From: Rhodococcus tibetensis
Lineage (GTDB): Bacteria; Actinomycetota; Actinomycetes; Mycobacteriales; Mycobacteriaceae
Reading direction: 5' to 3'
DNA: 64,000 nucleotides
Assembly: GCF_024438035.1 (NCBI RefSeq)
Contig: NZ_JANFQF010000009.1
Coordinates: 124,001 to 188,000, forward strand
Shown: piece after piece, positions 57,218-64,000 of the stretch
How the letters are laid out: every line of letters starts with the position of its first letter
Position numbering within the stretch: position 1 is the stretch's first letter
Made by a program: the position numbers and the translations under genes
The notes under the pieces: generated by a model
What the model saw: only the letters and a program-made list of their open reading frames with translations
Database searches by the model: none
Told to the model about the DNA's origin: nothing

Positions 57218-57303
57218 GTCCGAGTGGCGGAATGGCAGACGCGCTAGCTTGAGGTGCTAGTGTCCTATTAACGGACGTGGGGGTTCAAGTCCCCCCTCGG
57301 ACA
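57218..57303 (+). tRNA. tRNA-Leu (anticodon GAG)
   Basis: An 86-nt class II tRNA. The acceptor stem pairs GTCCGAG (57218-57224) with CTCGGAC (57296-57302), discriminator A57303. The anticodon stem CTAGC/GCTAG encloses the loop TTGAGGT, giving anticodon GAG, for leucine CUC codons. A long variable arm (TGTCCTATTAACGGACG) and the T-arm GGGGGTTCAAGTCCCCC are present. CCA is not encoded. A strong terminator follows 22 nt later. Confidence 0.95.
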
Positions 57304-57324
57304 CTCTGAGTTGAGACAGACGAA

Positions 57325-57353
57325 AAGGCCCCGGTTCATCGAACCGGGGCCTT
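57325..57353 (+). terminator. intrinsic terminator after tRNA-Leu
   Basis: AAGGCCCCGGTTC (57325-57337) and GAACCGGGGCCTT (57341-57353) form a perfect 13-bp stem with a 3-nt loop, followed by CTTCTT. It lies between the tRNA gene and the SDR gene. Confidence 0.85.
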
Positions 57354-57375
57354 CTTCGTGAGAGGGCGAAGTTCG

Positions 57376-58830
57376 ATGGGTGAAACAGCGACGGGAATCG
57401 ATCCGGCAGATCTGGAGATCTGTTTGCGGGTTCTCGATCAGGCGGCGGGACTGGACGAATCCGACCCTGATTCGGTCACCGTCCAGCGCGCCGTAGGCCA
57501 TCTCTTCAAGAAGCTGAAGAAGCGGCGACGCCTCGCTGCCCGTGATGCCGTCGCCGAGGCGGACCGTCTGGTGGTCGCTGCCACGGCGACCGGGTCGCCC
57601 GATCGGATCGACGACGAGACCGCCGGTATTCCCCTCACGTCGAACGCGGACGGCGCCACCGCGGGAACACTGATCCGCCCTCGCCCGTGCTACATCTGCA
57701 AGCAGCGGTACACGCGGGTCGACGCGTTCTATCACCAACTGTGCCCAGACTGCGCCGGGAAGAGCCGGGCCAAGCGGGACGCACGCACCGACCTCTCCGG
57801 TCGCCGGGCCCTCCTCACCGGTGGTCGCGCCAAGATCGGGATGTACATCGCGTTGCGTTTGCTCCGCGACGGTGCACACACCACGATCACCACGCGATTC
57901 CCGAACGATGCGATCCGCCGATTCAAGGCGATGGAGGACAGTGCCGACTGGATCCACCGTCTGCGCGTCGTGGGTATCGACCTGCGCGACCCTGCGCAGG
58001 TGGTCGCGCTCGCCGATTCCGTTGCGGCGCAGGGCCCGCTCGACATCCTCATCAACAATGCCGCCCAGACTGTGCGACGCTCCCCCGGCGCCTACAGCGC
58101 TCTGGCGGACGCGGAATCCGGGGCACTGCCCGCAGGCGTTCTTCCCGATGTCCTGACGTTCGGAAAGACCAGCGACGCGCACCCGGCCGCCCTGGCCGGC
58201 TCTTTGTCCGACGTGTCAGCGATGGCAAGCGCAACCATGGCGCCCGAGTCGGTCAGCTCACTCGCACTCGTGGCCAAGTCGGCCTCTCCGGATCGCATCG
58301 CGCAGGGCCTCGCGATCGACGCCGGCGGTCTCCTGCCCGATCTCGCGCACACCAACAGTTGGGTCCAGACGGTCGAGGAGGTCGACCCGATCGAGCTGCT
58401 CGAAGTGCAACTGTGCAACTCGGTCGCGCCGTTCATCCTGGTATCCCGGCTGCGTCCGGCGATGGCGGCGGCCGCCGCCCGCCGCAAGTACGTGGTGAAC
58501 GTCTCGGCAATGGAAGGTCAGTTCAGCCGGGCCTACAAGGGACCGGGGCATCCGCACACCAATATGGCGAAGGCCGCGCTGAACATGCTGACGCGGACCA
58601 GCTCCAAGGAAATGCTCGACGACGGCATCCTGATGACCGCAGTCGACACCGGCTGGATCACCGACGAGCGACCGCACTACACAAAGATGCGGCTGGCCGA
58701 CGAAGGCTTCCACGCGCCCCTCGACCTCGTCGACGGGGCGGCACGGGTCTACGACCCGATCGTGCAGGGCGAGCAGGGCGTCGACCTGCACGGCTGCTTC
58801 CTGAAGGATTACGAACCCTCCCCCTGGTGA
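57376..58830 (+). CDS. SDR-fold protein with N-terminal zinc ribbon
   Basis: The 484-residue product has a helical N-terminus with FKKLKKRRRLAARDAVAEAD, a zinc-ribbon-like pair CYIC (Cys105, Cys108) and CPDC (Cys123, Cys126), and then a short-chain-dehydrogenase domain starting TGGRAKIG (148-155), NNAAQ and a serine (Ser377) in VSAMEGQ. The YxxxK position reads TNMAK: Thr395 replaces the catalytic tyrosine while Lys399 remains. A ~110-residue insertion lies between NNAAQ and the serine. The combination suggests an NAD(P)-binding protein with altered or lost dehydrogenase chemistry, perhaps nucleic-acid or protein binding through the ribbon. ATG at 57376 preferred over 57358 because of spacing after GAGAGGG. 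Confidence 0.75.
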   Translation: MGETATGIDPADLEICLRVLDQAAGLDESDPDSVTVQRAVGHLFKKLKKRRRLAARDAVAEADRLVVAATATGSPDRIDDETAGIPLTSNADGATAGTLIRPRPCYICKQRYTRVDAFYHQLCPDCAGKSRAKRDARTDLSGRRALLTGGRAKIGMYIALRLLRDGAHTTITTRFPNDAIRRFKAMEDSADWIHRLRVVGIDLRDPAQVVALADSVAAQGPLDILINNAAQTVRRSPGAYSALADAESGALPAGVLPDVLTFGKTSDAHPAALAGSLSDVSAMASATMAPESVSSLALVAKSASPDRIAQGLAIDAGGLLPDLAHTNSWVQTVEEVDPIELLEVQLCNSVAPFILVSRLRPAMAAAAARRKYVVNVSAMEGQFSRAYKGPGHPHTNMAKAALNMLTRTSSKEMLDDGILMTAVDTGWITDERPHYTKMRLADEGFHAPLDLVDGAARVYDPIVQGEQGVDLHGCFLKDYEPSPW

Positions 58831-58893
58831 CCGAGCACTCCTCCCGGCGCGCCCAGAGAGCATCGACACAGCCGAAGCACACTGGTACACGGG

Positions 58894-58899
58894 GATAAT
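58894..58899 (+). promoter_or_regulatory. candidate -10 box of the universal stress protein gene
   Basis: GATAAT resembles the -10 consensus and lies 37 bp upstream of the universal stress protein start, leaving a ~30-nt leader that contains the ribosome-binding site CTGGAGG. No clear -35 box was identified. Confidence 0.35.
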
Positions 58900-58935
58900 G
58901 GGGTGGTAACGAATCCTGAACTGGAGGCACCACAC

Positions 58936-59352
58936 ATGGCGATCGCCGTTGTCCACCGAGACAGCCCCGAGGGCCGGGCAGCAATCGTCCACGCCGCCCG
59001 TGAGGCCGTGCAACGACACGAACAGCTCGTGGTTCTCTCCGTTGTGGACGAGGTCCCGGAGCAGGACGCCGAGTCGGACCGCTCCGCTCTGTGCGCCGAA
59101 GTTCAGGCCACGCTCGAGGGCAACGGCGTCGGCGAGGCCTCGTGGGAGTTGCGCACCCAGGCGGGCGATGGCGACCACGCCAGCGCCCTCCATACCTTGG
59201 TGGACCGCAGTGGTGCCGACCTCCTCGTCGTGGGTACCCGTCGGATGTCCCCGATCGGGAAGTTCCTCCTCGAACGATGGCTGCAACGTCTCCTGCTCGA
59301 GGTCGACATTCCAGTTCTCGTCGTCAAGGAAGAACTGCACGGATCCGCCTGA
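58936..59352 (+). CDS. universal stress protein family protein
   Basis: The 138-residue protein begins MAIAVVHRDSPEGRAAIVHA and has SGADLLVVGTRRMSPIGKFL and LLEVDIPVLVVKEEL, the C-terminal half of a single UspA domain. The ATP-binding pattern G-x2-G-x9-G(S/T) is only partly matched (VGTRRMSPIGKFLL). A stress-related regulatory role is likely but not defined. M. tuberculosis has a short Usp-like gene (Rv2132) in this area. GGAGG precedes the ATG. Confidence 0.75.
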   Translation: MAIAVVHRDSPEGRAAIVHAAREAVQRHEQLVVLSVVDEVPEQDAESDRSALCAEVQATLEGNGVGEASWELRTQAGDGDHASALHTLVDRSGADLLVVGTRRMSPIGKFLLERWLQRLLLEVDIPVLVVKEELHGSA

Positions 59353-59426
59353 CCGCACTTCCGACGGTCGGCCTTTGCCGCGCCTAGGATGACAGGGCGG
59401 ATGGTCCAGGGAGCAGGAGTACACCG

Positions 59427-59837
59427 ATGGGGAGTGCGGCTTTCTACAGGGTGATTGCCGACGCGACGGTCGTCGTGCATTTGGCCTTCATCGTCTATGT
59501 CACCGCGGGGGGCTTCCTCGCCTGGCGTCTGCCGCGCACGATCAGCCTCCACCTCGCTGCAGTCGCCTGGGGTTTCACCGGACTTCTCGTGGGCATCGAC
59601 TGCCCGCTCACTCACCTCGAGAGCTGGGCCCGGGTCCAGGCCGGACAGGATCCGCTGCCGTCCTCCGGCTTCATCGACCACTACCTCACCGGAGTTCTCT
59701 ACCCGGAGTCCGCCGCCGGAGCGATCCAGACGTCGGTGGCCCTCGGTGTCGTCCTGTCCTGGGCTGGGTACGGAGTTCTCCGTGTCCGGGCCCGCACGGC
59801 ACTCGCGCACAACCCTTCCGGTCACGCCGGTTCGTAG
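59427..59837 (+). CDS. DUF2784-family membrane protein
   Basis: The 136-residue product has four hydrophobic segments and the sequence VIADATVVVHLAFIVYVTAG, a strongly conserved DUF2784 opening, plus CPLTHLESWARVQAGQ and GFIDHYLTGVLYP. Function unknown; inner-membrane location is predicted. ATG at 59427 lies after AGGAG. It precedes the enoyl-reductase-like gene on the same strand by 37 bp. Confidence 0.85.
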   Translation: MGSAAFYRVIADATVVVHLAFIVYVTAGGFLAWRLPRTISLHLAAVAWGFTGLLVGIDCPLTHLESWARVQAGQDPLPSSGFIDHYLTGVLYPESAAGAIQTSVALGVVLSWAGYGVLRVRARTALAHNPSGHAGS

Positions 59838-59874
59838 CCACGGAACGACCGCCCCGGCTTGTAGTGTCGGAGCC

Positions 59875-61119
59875 ATGACAGACAGCGCACGTGAACTGGA
59901 CCTGGTCGTCTACGGGGCTACCGGCTTCGTCGGCAAGCTTCTCGCCGACTATCTCGCCCGCACGGCCCCCGAAGACGTACGAATCGGCCTCGCCGGACGC
60001 TCGCAGGCCAAGCTCGAATCGGTGCGATCGTCGCTCGGCCCCCGCGCGGCGCAGTGGCCGGTCATCGTCGCGAACTCGGACGATCCGCAGTCGCTCGCCG
60101 ACCTGGCCGCCCGCACCAGAGTTGTCGCCACCACAGTGGGTCCCTACGCCAAGTACGGACACGGCCTCGTCGCCGCCTGCGCCGAGGCCGGCACCGACTA
60201 CGCCGACCTCACAGGCGAGGTCCTGTTCGCTCGCGACAGCATCGACGCCAACCATGACAAAGCCCGGGAAACCGGCGCACGAATCGTGCACTCCTGCGGT
60301 TTCGACTCCATTCCGTCGGACATCGGAGTTCACGTGCTCCACGAGGCCGTTCAGGCGGACGGGGCCGGTGAACTCACCGACACCACCTTGGTCGTCACCT
60401 CACTCAGAGGCGGCGTGAGCGGAGGGACCATCGATTCCCTCCGCACCCAGGTCGATGTGTCGAAGAAAGATTCGGCGCTGCGCAGGCTCGCGGCGTCGCC
60501 CTACTCACTGAGCCCGGACCGGTCTCAGGAACCCGACCTCGGAAAGCAATCCGATGTCAGCGTGGTGAACGGTAAGGACATCGCCCCCGAACTCGAAGGG
60601 TGGAAAGCCCCGTTCGTCATGGCGTCGTACAACACCCGAGTGGTTCGGCGCAGCAACGCGCTCAGGAAGTGGGCGTACGGCCGTGAATTCAAGTATCGGG
60701 AGGTTATGAGCGTCGGCAAGTCGCCGGTCTCACCCGTGATCGCGGGTGCCGTGGCAGCCGGTCTGGGCGGTCTGGTGCTCGGCCTCAGCGTTCCGCCCAC
60801 GCGCTACCTCCTCGATCGGGTGCTTCCCGCACCCGGCGAAGGTCCGAGCGAGGATGCGCAACGCAAAGGCCACTTCACGATCGATATCTACACGACCACC
60901 ACAACAGGTACGCGGTACACCGCTCGGGTGAAGGCTCAAGGCGATCCCGGCTATCGTGCCACCGCGGTCATGCTCGGTGAATCTGCGCTGAGCCTGGTTC
61001 TCGGCGGCGATGCGCTCCCCGACGCGGCCGGTGTGCTGACGCCGGCGACGGCGCTCGGCGATGTCCTGGTCACCCGTCTCCGCGACGCGGGCCTGGAAAT
61101 CTCGGCACGCAAACTGTGA
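59875..61119 (+). CDS. saccharopine dehydrogenase-like / trans-acting enoyl reductase family protein
   Basis: The 414-residue product has an N-terminal Rossmann motif VVYGATGFVGKLLADYLA, LAGRSQAKLESVR, TTVGPYAKYGHGLVAACAEA and YADLTGE, then HSCGFDSIPSDIGVHVL. This pattern matches actinobacterial trans-acting enoyl reductases (Rv2953/Rv2449c type) and saccharopine-dehydrogenase-fold relatives. Such proteins reduce double bonds in polyketide-derived lipids, but no polyketide synthase is in the window, so the substrate is unknown. A late hydrophobic stretch (about 285-305) may touch the membrane. A short hairpin follows. Confidence 0.8.
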   Translation: MTDSARELDLVVYGATGFVGKLLADYLARTAPEDVRIGLAGRSQAKLESVRSSLGPRAAQWPVIVANSDDPQSLADLAARTRVVATTVGPYAKYGHGLVAACAEAGTDYADLTGEVLFARDSIDANHDKARETGARIVHSCGFDSIPSDIGVHVLHEAVQADGAGELTDTTLVVTSLRGGVSGGTIDSLRTQVDVSKKDSALRRLAASPYSLSPDRSQEPDLGKQSDVSVVNGKDIAPELEGWKAPFVMASYNTRVVRRSNALRKWAYGREFKYREVMSVGKSPVSPVIAGAVAAGLGGLVLGLSVPPTRYLLDRVLPAPGEGPSEDAQRKGHFTIDIYTTTTTGTRYTARVKAQGDPGYRATAVMLGESALSLVLGGDALPDAAGVLTPATALGDVLVTRLRDAGLEISARKL

Positions 61120-61128
61120 CCGGTTGGG

Positions 61129-61155
61129 CGGGTCGACATGACAGGCCTCGACCCG
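61129..61155 (+). terminator. hairpin after the enoyl-reductase-like gene
   Basis: CGGGTCGA (61129-61136) and TCGACCCG (61148-61155) pair as a perfect 8-bp stem with an 11-nt loop, 10 nt after the stop codon. It would separate this gene from the leader transcript of the TSUP gene. Confidence 0.55.
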
Positions 61156-61220
61156 TCCCGCTAATGTCGAACGACGTGCGCGGGTCGACCGCGCCCTCGT
61201 CTACGGCATACGGAGTGTCC

Positions 61221-61322
61221 ATGAACGGCTCGAGTGCGATGTCAGGCCCCGCGGTCGCGCTCGCTCTCATGCCGTTCTGGCCGTCGCGCCGGGGTCATGC
61301 TTTCGACCAGGGATGTTGCTGA
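61221..61322 (+). CDS. leader peptide ending Cys-Cys, candidate cysteine attenuator
   Basis: A 33-residue open frame begins at the ATG at 61221, preceded by GGAG, and reads MNGSSAMSGPAV ... GHAFDQGCC. Two cysteine codons (TGT TGC, 61314-61319) stand directly before the TGA. The stop overlaps the left arm of a 9-bp hairpin with a T-run, which lies ahead of a TSUP-type transporter gene. This layout matches ribosome-mediated attenuation, in which ribosomes stalling at cysteine codons prevent the terminator. Poly-cysteine leader peptides of this type control sulfur genes in mycobacteria. An in-frame ATG at 61164 could give a longer peptide. Confidence 0.6.
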   Translation: MNGSSAMSGPAVALALMPFWPSRRGHAFDQGCC

Positions 61323-61343
61323 CCGGCCCTCGGGCCGGTCTTT
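61321..61343 (+). terminator. attenuator hairpin before the TSUP gene
   Basis: GACCGGCCC (61321-61329) and GGGCCGGTC (61332-61340) form a perfect 9-bp stem (about 4-nt loop after fraying) followed by TTT. It begins inside the stop codon of the Cys-Cys leader frame and ends 41 bp before the TSUP start, so a ribosome paused at the cysteine codons would cover its left arm. Confidence 0.7.
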
Positions 61344-61383
61344 CACTGTCCTGACGTTCGCATTTCCCTCGCTCGGAGTCCCG

Positions 61384-62343
61384 ATGTTCAAGCTCTTGAT
61401 TTTCACGCTGGTCGGCGTGGGTGCCCAGTTGGTTGACGGAGCGCTCGGGATGGCATTCGGTGTGACGGCCACGACCCTGCTCGTCTTCAGCGGCGTCGGA
61501 CCGGCGCACGCGAGCGCTGCTGTGCACTTCGCGGAGGTCGGGACCACCCTCGCGTCGGGGGCGGCGCATTGGCGATTCCGCAACATCGACTGGGCGCTCG
61601 TCCTGCGGCTCGGCGTGCCCGGCGCGATCGGGTCCTTCTTCGGCGCTGTCCTGCTGTCTCACCTGTCGACCGCGGCGGCGGTCCCGGTGACGGCCACCAT
61701 TCTGCTGGCCATCGGAATCTATGTGCTGCTCCGATTCTCGATTCGCCCTCCCACGGTGGACGGCGCCCGAACATCACCCCACACGGCCGCTTTCCTCTCG
61801 CCGCTGGGTCTGTTCGGTGGGTTCATCGACGCCAGCGGTGGAGGTGGTTGGGGTCCGATCACGTCGAGCACTCTGCTCTCGCGCGGCAGGACCGCACCGC
61901 GGACCGTCATCGGGTCTGTCAGCGCCTCGGAGTTCCTGGTCTCCGCTGCTGCCAGTCTCGGCTTCATCTTCGGTCTCGGTAGCGCTTTTTTCGACAACCT
62001 GCTGATCATCGCGGGGCTGGCTCTCGGCGGGGTCCTCGCCGCCCCCCTGGCAGCCTGGCTGGTGAGCCGAGTCCCCGCGACTCTGCTCGGGACGGGTGTC
62101 GGCGGAATCATCGTCATCACCAACGCGCAGAAGCTCTTCGCGACATTCGACGTGAGCGGGGCGGTGTCCGCGGTCGGCTATATCGCACTCGTCGCGCTGT
62201 GGGCAGGACTACTGGTGGTCGCATGGCGCCGCCTCAGCGCGGCCGAGGCGGCTGGCGACTTGCAGCGTGTCGGCTCCGACATCACGGTGTCCGCACTGTC
62301 GGAGAGCCCGGTCTTCGCGCCCACCACCGGCGGGAAGGGCTGA
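61384..62343 (+). CDS. TSUP-family sulfite/sulfur-compound transporter (TauE/SafE-like)
   Basis: The 319-residue membrane protein has about eight hydrophobic segments and the TSUP repeat signatures GALGMAFGVTATTLLVFSGV, HFAEVGTTLASGAAHW and GLFGGFIDASGGGGWGPIT. TSUP proteins export or import sulfite, sulfoacetate, taurine-related or other sulfur anions. The Cys-Cys leader and terminator directly upstream suggest expression controlled by cysteine supply, strengthening a sulfur role. The ATG at 61384 is preferred; the frame opens into the leader region but the N-terminal MFKLLIFTLVGVGAQLVDG is the family start. Confidence 0.83.
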   Translation: MFKLLIFTLVGVGAQLVDGALGMAFGVTATTLLVFSGVGPAHASAAVHFAEVGTTLASGAAHWRFRNIDWALVLRLGVPGAIGSFFGAVLLSHLSTAAAVPVTATILLAIGIYVLLRFSIRPPTVDGARTSPHTAAFLSPLGLFGGFIDASGGGGWGPITSSTLLSRGRTAPRTVIGSVSASEFLVSAAASLGFIFGLGSAFFDNLLIIAGLALGGVLAAPLAAWLVSRVPATLLGTGVGGIIVITNAQKLFATFDVSGAVSAVGYIALVALWAGLLVVAWRRLSAAEAAGDLQRVGSDITVSALSESPVFAPTTGGKG

Positions 62344-62454
62344 GCGCATCCGAGAGGCGGATGTCCTCGGCCGCACGCCTTTACTCCCAGGTAACATTGG
62401 TCGCGATTCATGGCACCCGTCCGGTGCTCCGATAGCGGAAGAGTGAGGCTATTC

Positions 62455-64000
62455 ATGACTGAGCGTGTTCAGGTCGGCGGTCTTCAGGTCGCCAAGGTTC
62501 TCTACGACTTCGTCGGGAATGAAGCTCTTCCCGGCACCGGAGTCGATGTCGACGCCTTCTGGGCGGGCGCCGACAAGGTTGTTCACGACCTCGCGCCGAA
62601 GAACCGGAACCTCCTCGCGAAGCGTGACGAACTGCAGTCCCGCATCGACGGGTGGCACCGCGACCGTGCGGGCAAGCAGATCGACCCAGCGGAGTACAAG
62701 GCATTCCTCGAGGAGATCGGCTACCTTGTTCCCGCTCCGGAACCGTTCGAGGTGTCCACCGCGAACGTCGACACCGAGATCACGTCGACGGCCGGCCCGC
62801 AGTTGGTCGTGCCCGTTCTGAACGCGAGGTTCGCTCTCAACGCCTCGAATGCGCGGTGGGGATCGCTGTACGACGCGCTCTACGGCACCAACGCCATCTC
62901 CGAGGAAGGCGGCGCCGAGAAGGGCAGCGGATACAACAAGGTCCGCGGCGACAAGGTGATCGCCTGGGCTCGCCAGTTCCTCGATACCGCGGCGCCTCTC
63001 ACTTCCGGGTCGCACTCCGACGCCACCCGGTACTTCGTCGACGGGGCAGAGCTGAAGGTCGAACTCGACGGCGGTGACCTCACAACGCTCGCACAGCCGG
63101 AGAAGTTCGTCGGCTACCTCGGCGAGAAGGATGCCCCCACGAGCGTTCTGCTGCGCAACAACGGATTGCACGCCGAAATCCAGATCGACGCCGAGTCCCC
63201 GATCGGCAAGACCGACGCTGCCGGCGTCAAGGACGTCGTCCTCGAGTCCGCGGTCACTACGATCATGGACTTCGAGGACTCGGTTGCCGCCGTCGACGCG
63301 GACGACAAGGTGATCGGCTACCGGAACTGGCTCGGCCTCAACCGCGGCGACCTGGTCGAGGAGATCGCGAAGGGCGGCAAGTCCTTCACGCGTAAGCTGA
63401 ACGCCGACCGCACGTACACTGCACCCGACGGCAGTGAACTCTCACTGCACGGACGGTCGCTGCTGTTCGTCCGCAACGTCGGTCACCTGATGACCAACCC
63501 GGCAGTCCTCGACTCGGACGGCAACGAAGTGCCCGAGGGCATCCTCGACGCCCTCGTGACCAGTCTCTGCGCCGTGCACGGCTTGTCCATCAGCGAGGCC
63601 AACGGCCCCCTCGACAACAGCCGTACCGGGTCGATCTACATCGTCAAGCCGAAGCAGCACGGTCCCGAGGAAGTCGCGTTCACCACCGAACTCTTCAGCC
63701 GCGTCGAAGAGATTCTCGGTCTGCCCGCCAACACCCTCAAGGTCGGGATCATGGACGAGGAGCGCCGCACCACGGTCAACCTCGCTGCCTGCATCAAGGA
63801 GGCGTCCGAGCGGGTGGTGTTCATCAACACCGGCTTCCTCGACCGCACCGGCGACGAAATCCACACCTCGATGGAGGCCGGGCCGATGGTGCGCAAGGCC
63901 GAGATGAAGAAGCAGAAGTGGATCGCCGCCTACGAGGACTGGAACGTCGACACCGGCCTGGCCACCGGCCTGCAGGGCAAGGCCCAGATCGGTAAGGGCA
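62455..64000 (+). CDS. glcB: malate synthase G, 3' end outside the window
   Basis: Malate synthase condenses glyoxylate with acetyl-CoA, the second glyoxylate-shunt step. The first 515 residues of the protein are in the window; the G isoform is usually about 720-730. It begins [20 protein letters not shown] and shows [66 protein letters not shown] and [20 protein letters not shown], all malate synthase G signatures. The catalytic arginine and Glu/Asp metal site regions are intact so far. The 111-bp gap upstream has no gene I can support; growth on acetate or fatty acids probably induces it. Confidence 0.95.
   Translation, partial: MTERVQVGGLQVAKVLYDFVGNEALPGTGVDVDAFWAGADKVVHDLAPKNRNLLAKRDELQSRIDGWHRDRAGKQIDPAEYKAFLEEIGYLVPAPEPFEVSTANVDTEITSTAGPQLVVPVLNARFALNASNARWGSLYDALYGTNAISEEGGAEKGSGYNKVRGDKVIAWARQFLDTAAPLTSGSHSDATRYFVDGAELKVELDGGDLTTLAQPEKFVGYLGEKDAPTSVLLRNNGLHAEIQIDAESPIGKTDAAGVKDVVLESAVTTIMDFEDSVAAVDADDKVIGYRNWLGLNRGDLVEEIAKGGKSFTRKLNADRTYTAPDGSELSLHGRSLLFVRNVGHLMTNPAVLDSDGNEVPEGILDALVTSLCAVHGLSISEANGPLDNSRTGSIYIVKPKQHGPEEVAFTTELFSRVEEILGLPANTLKVGIMDEERRTTVNLAACIKEASERVVFINTGFLDRTGDEIHTSMEAGPMVRKAEMKKQKWIAAYEDWNVDTGLATGLQGKAQIGKG

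Noticed and set aside
57218-57303. tRNA-Leu as an integration site of a mobile element
   Set aside because: No integrase and no repeated tRNA end was found downstream; a normal terminator and a core gene follow.
61116-61220. Long version of the leader frame starting at 61116 or 61164
   Set aside because: The 61116 start lies within the stop region of the preceding gene and the frame runs through its hairpin; the ATG at 61221 has a GGAG site. The 61164 ATG cannot be excluded.
62347-62363. Small hairpin CATCCG/CGGATG after the TSUP gene
   Set aside because: Only a 6-bp stem with no T-run; too weak to call a terminator.

Overview
The window is chromosomal DNA of a high-GC mycolic-acid actinobacterium, most likely Rhodococcus (R. 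jostii/R. opacus type). The evidence is a complete Pup-proteasome gene set, the mycothiol gene mshC, twin-arginine translocase genes beside pafABC, and a gene order that I recall as running parallel to Mycobacterium tuberculosis Rv2092c-Rv2141c. No transposase, integrase, rRNA or CRISPR array was seen. Species assignment is inference.

Layout. 1-1510: helY (5' end only), tatC and tatA, read leftward. 1686-2747: an alpha/beta hydrolase with two palindromic operator-like sites upstream. 3082-6457: pafC-pafB-pafA. 6532-7995: a PAP2/diacylglycerol-kinase fusion. 7986-14399: prcA-prcB-pup, dop, a deazaflavin-type reductase, a NUDIX hydrolase and the proteasomal ATPase arc. Together these genes tag proteins with Pup (PafA), prepare or remove Pup (Dop), unfold substrates (ARC) and degrade them (PrcAB); PafB/PafC are DNA-damage regulators. 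14584-21572: an Mtb12/LppK-like lipoprotein with a candidate iron box, trmI, a RecB-type nuclease, a thioesterase-like protein, hisG, hisE, a pseudouridine synthase, a TrhO-type rhodanese and a HAD phosphatase. 21565-27275: metH, a PAC2 protein and an MFS exporter. 27366-30184: nirBD assimilatory nitrite reductase.

30293-42861 is the accessory part. It holds a methyltransferase, a small membrane protein, an orphan AbiEi-like winged-helix protein, an actin/Hsp70-fold membrane protein, and a four-gene operon (34581-42861) that I recognise as a Wadjet/JetABCD SMC-type anti-plasmid system of the TIGR02677/02678/02680/02679 kind. Conserved core synteny resumes at 42892 with mshC, an SCO1664-type kinase-fold protein, a DUF3090 protein, a histidine phosphatase and uppP.

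47555-52242 carries an aldo/keto reductase and a heme acquisition operon (heme oxygenase, hmuT, hmuU, hmuV) with a DtxR/IdeR-like box upstream. 52258-57110 holds a small conserved protein, an LppL-like beta-propeller lipoprotein, a DUF5703 protein, pyrD, a PEBP-family protein and an M20 peptidase. A tRNA-Leu(GAG) follows, then an unusual zinc-ribbon SDR protein, a universal stress protein, a DUF2784 protein and a trans-acting enoyl-reductase-like protein. A TSUP sulfite/sulfur-compound transporter is preceded by what looks like a cysteine-responsive attenuator. The window ends inside malate synthase G.

The strongest observations for follow-up are the Wadjet operon and its two upstream neighbours, the Cys-Cys leader-peptide attenuator before the TSUP gene, the SDR protein that lacks the catalytic tyrosine, the tat intergenic hairpin, and the tandem palindromes before the hydrolase. 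All functions are read from sequence and memory of protein families; no database search was run.
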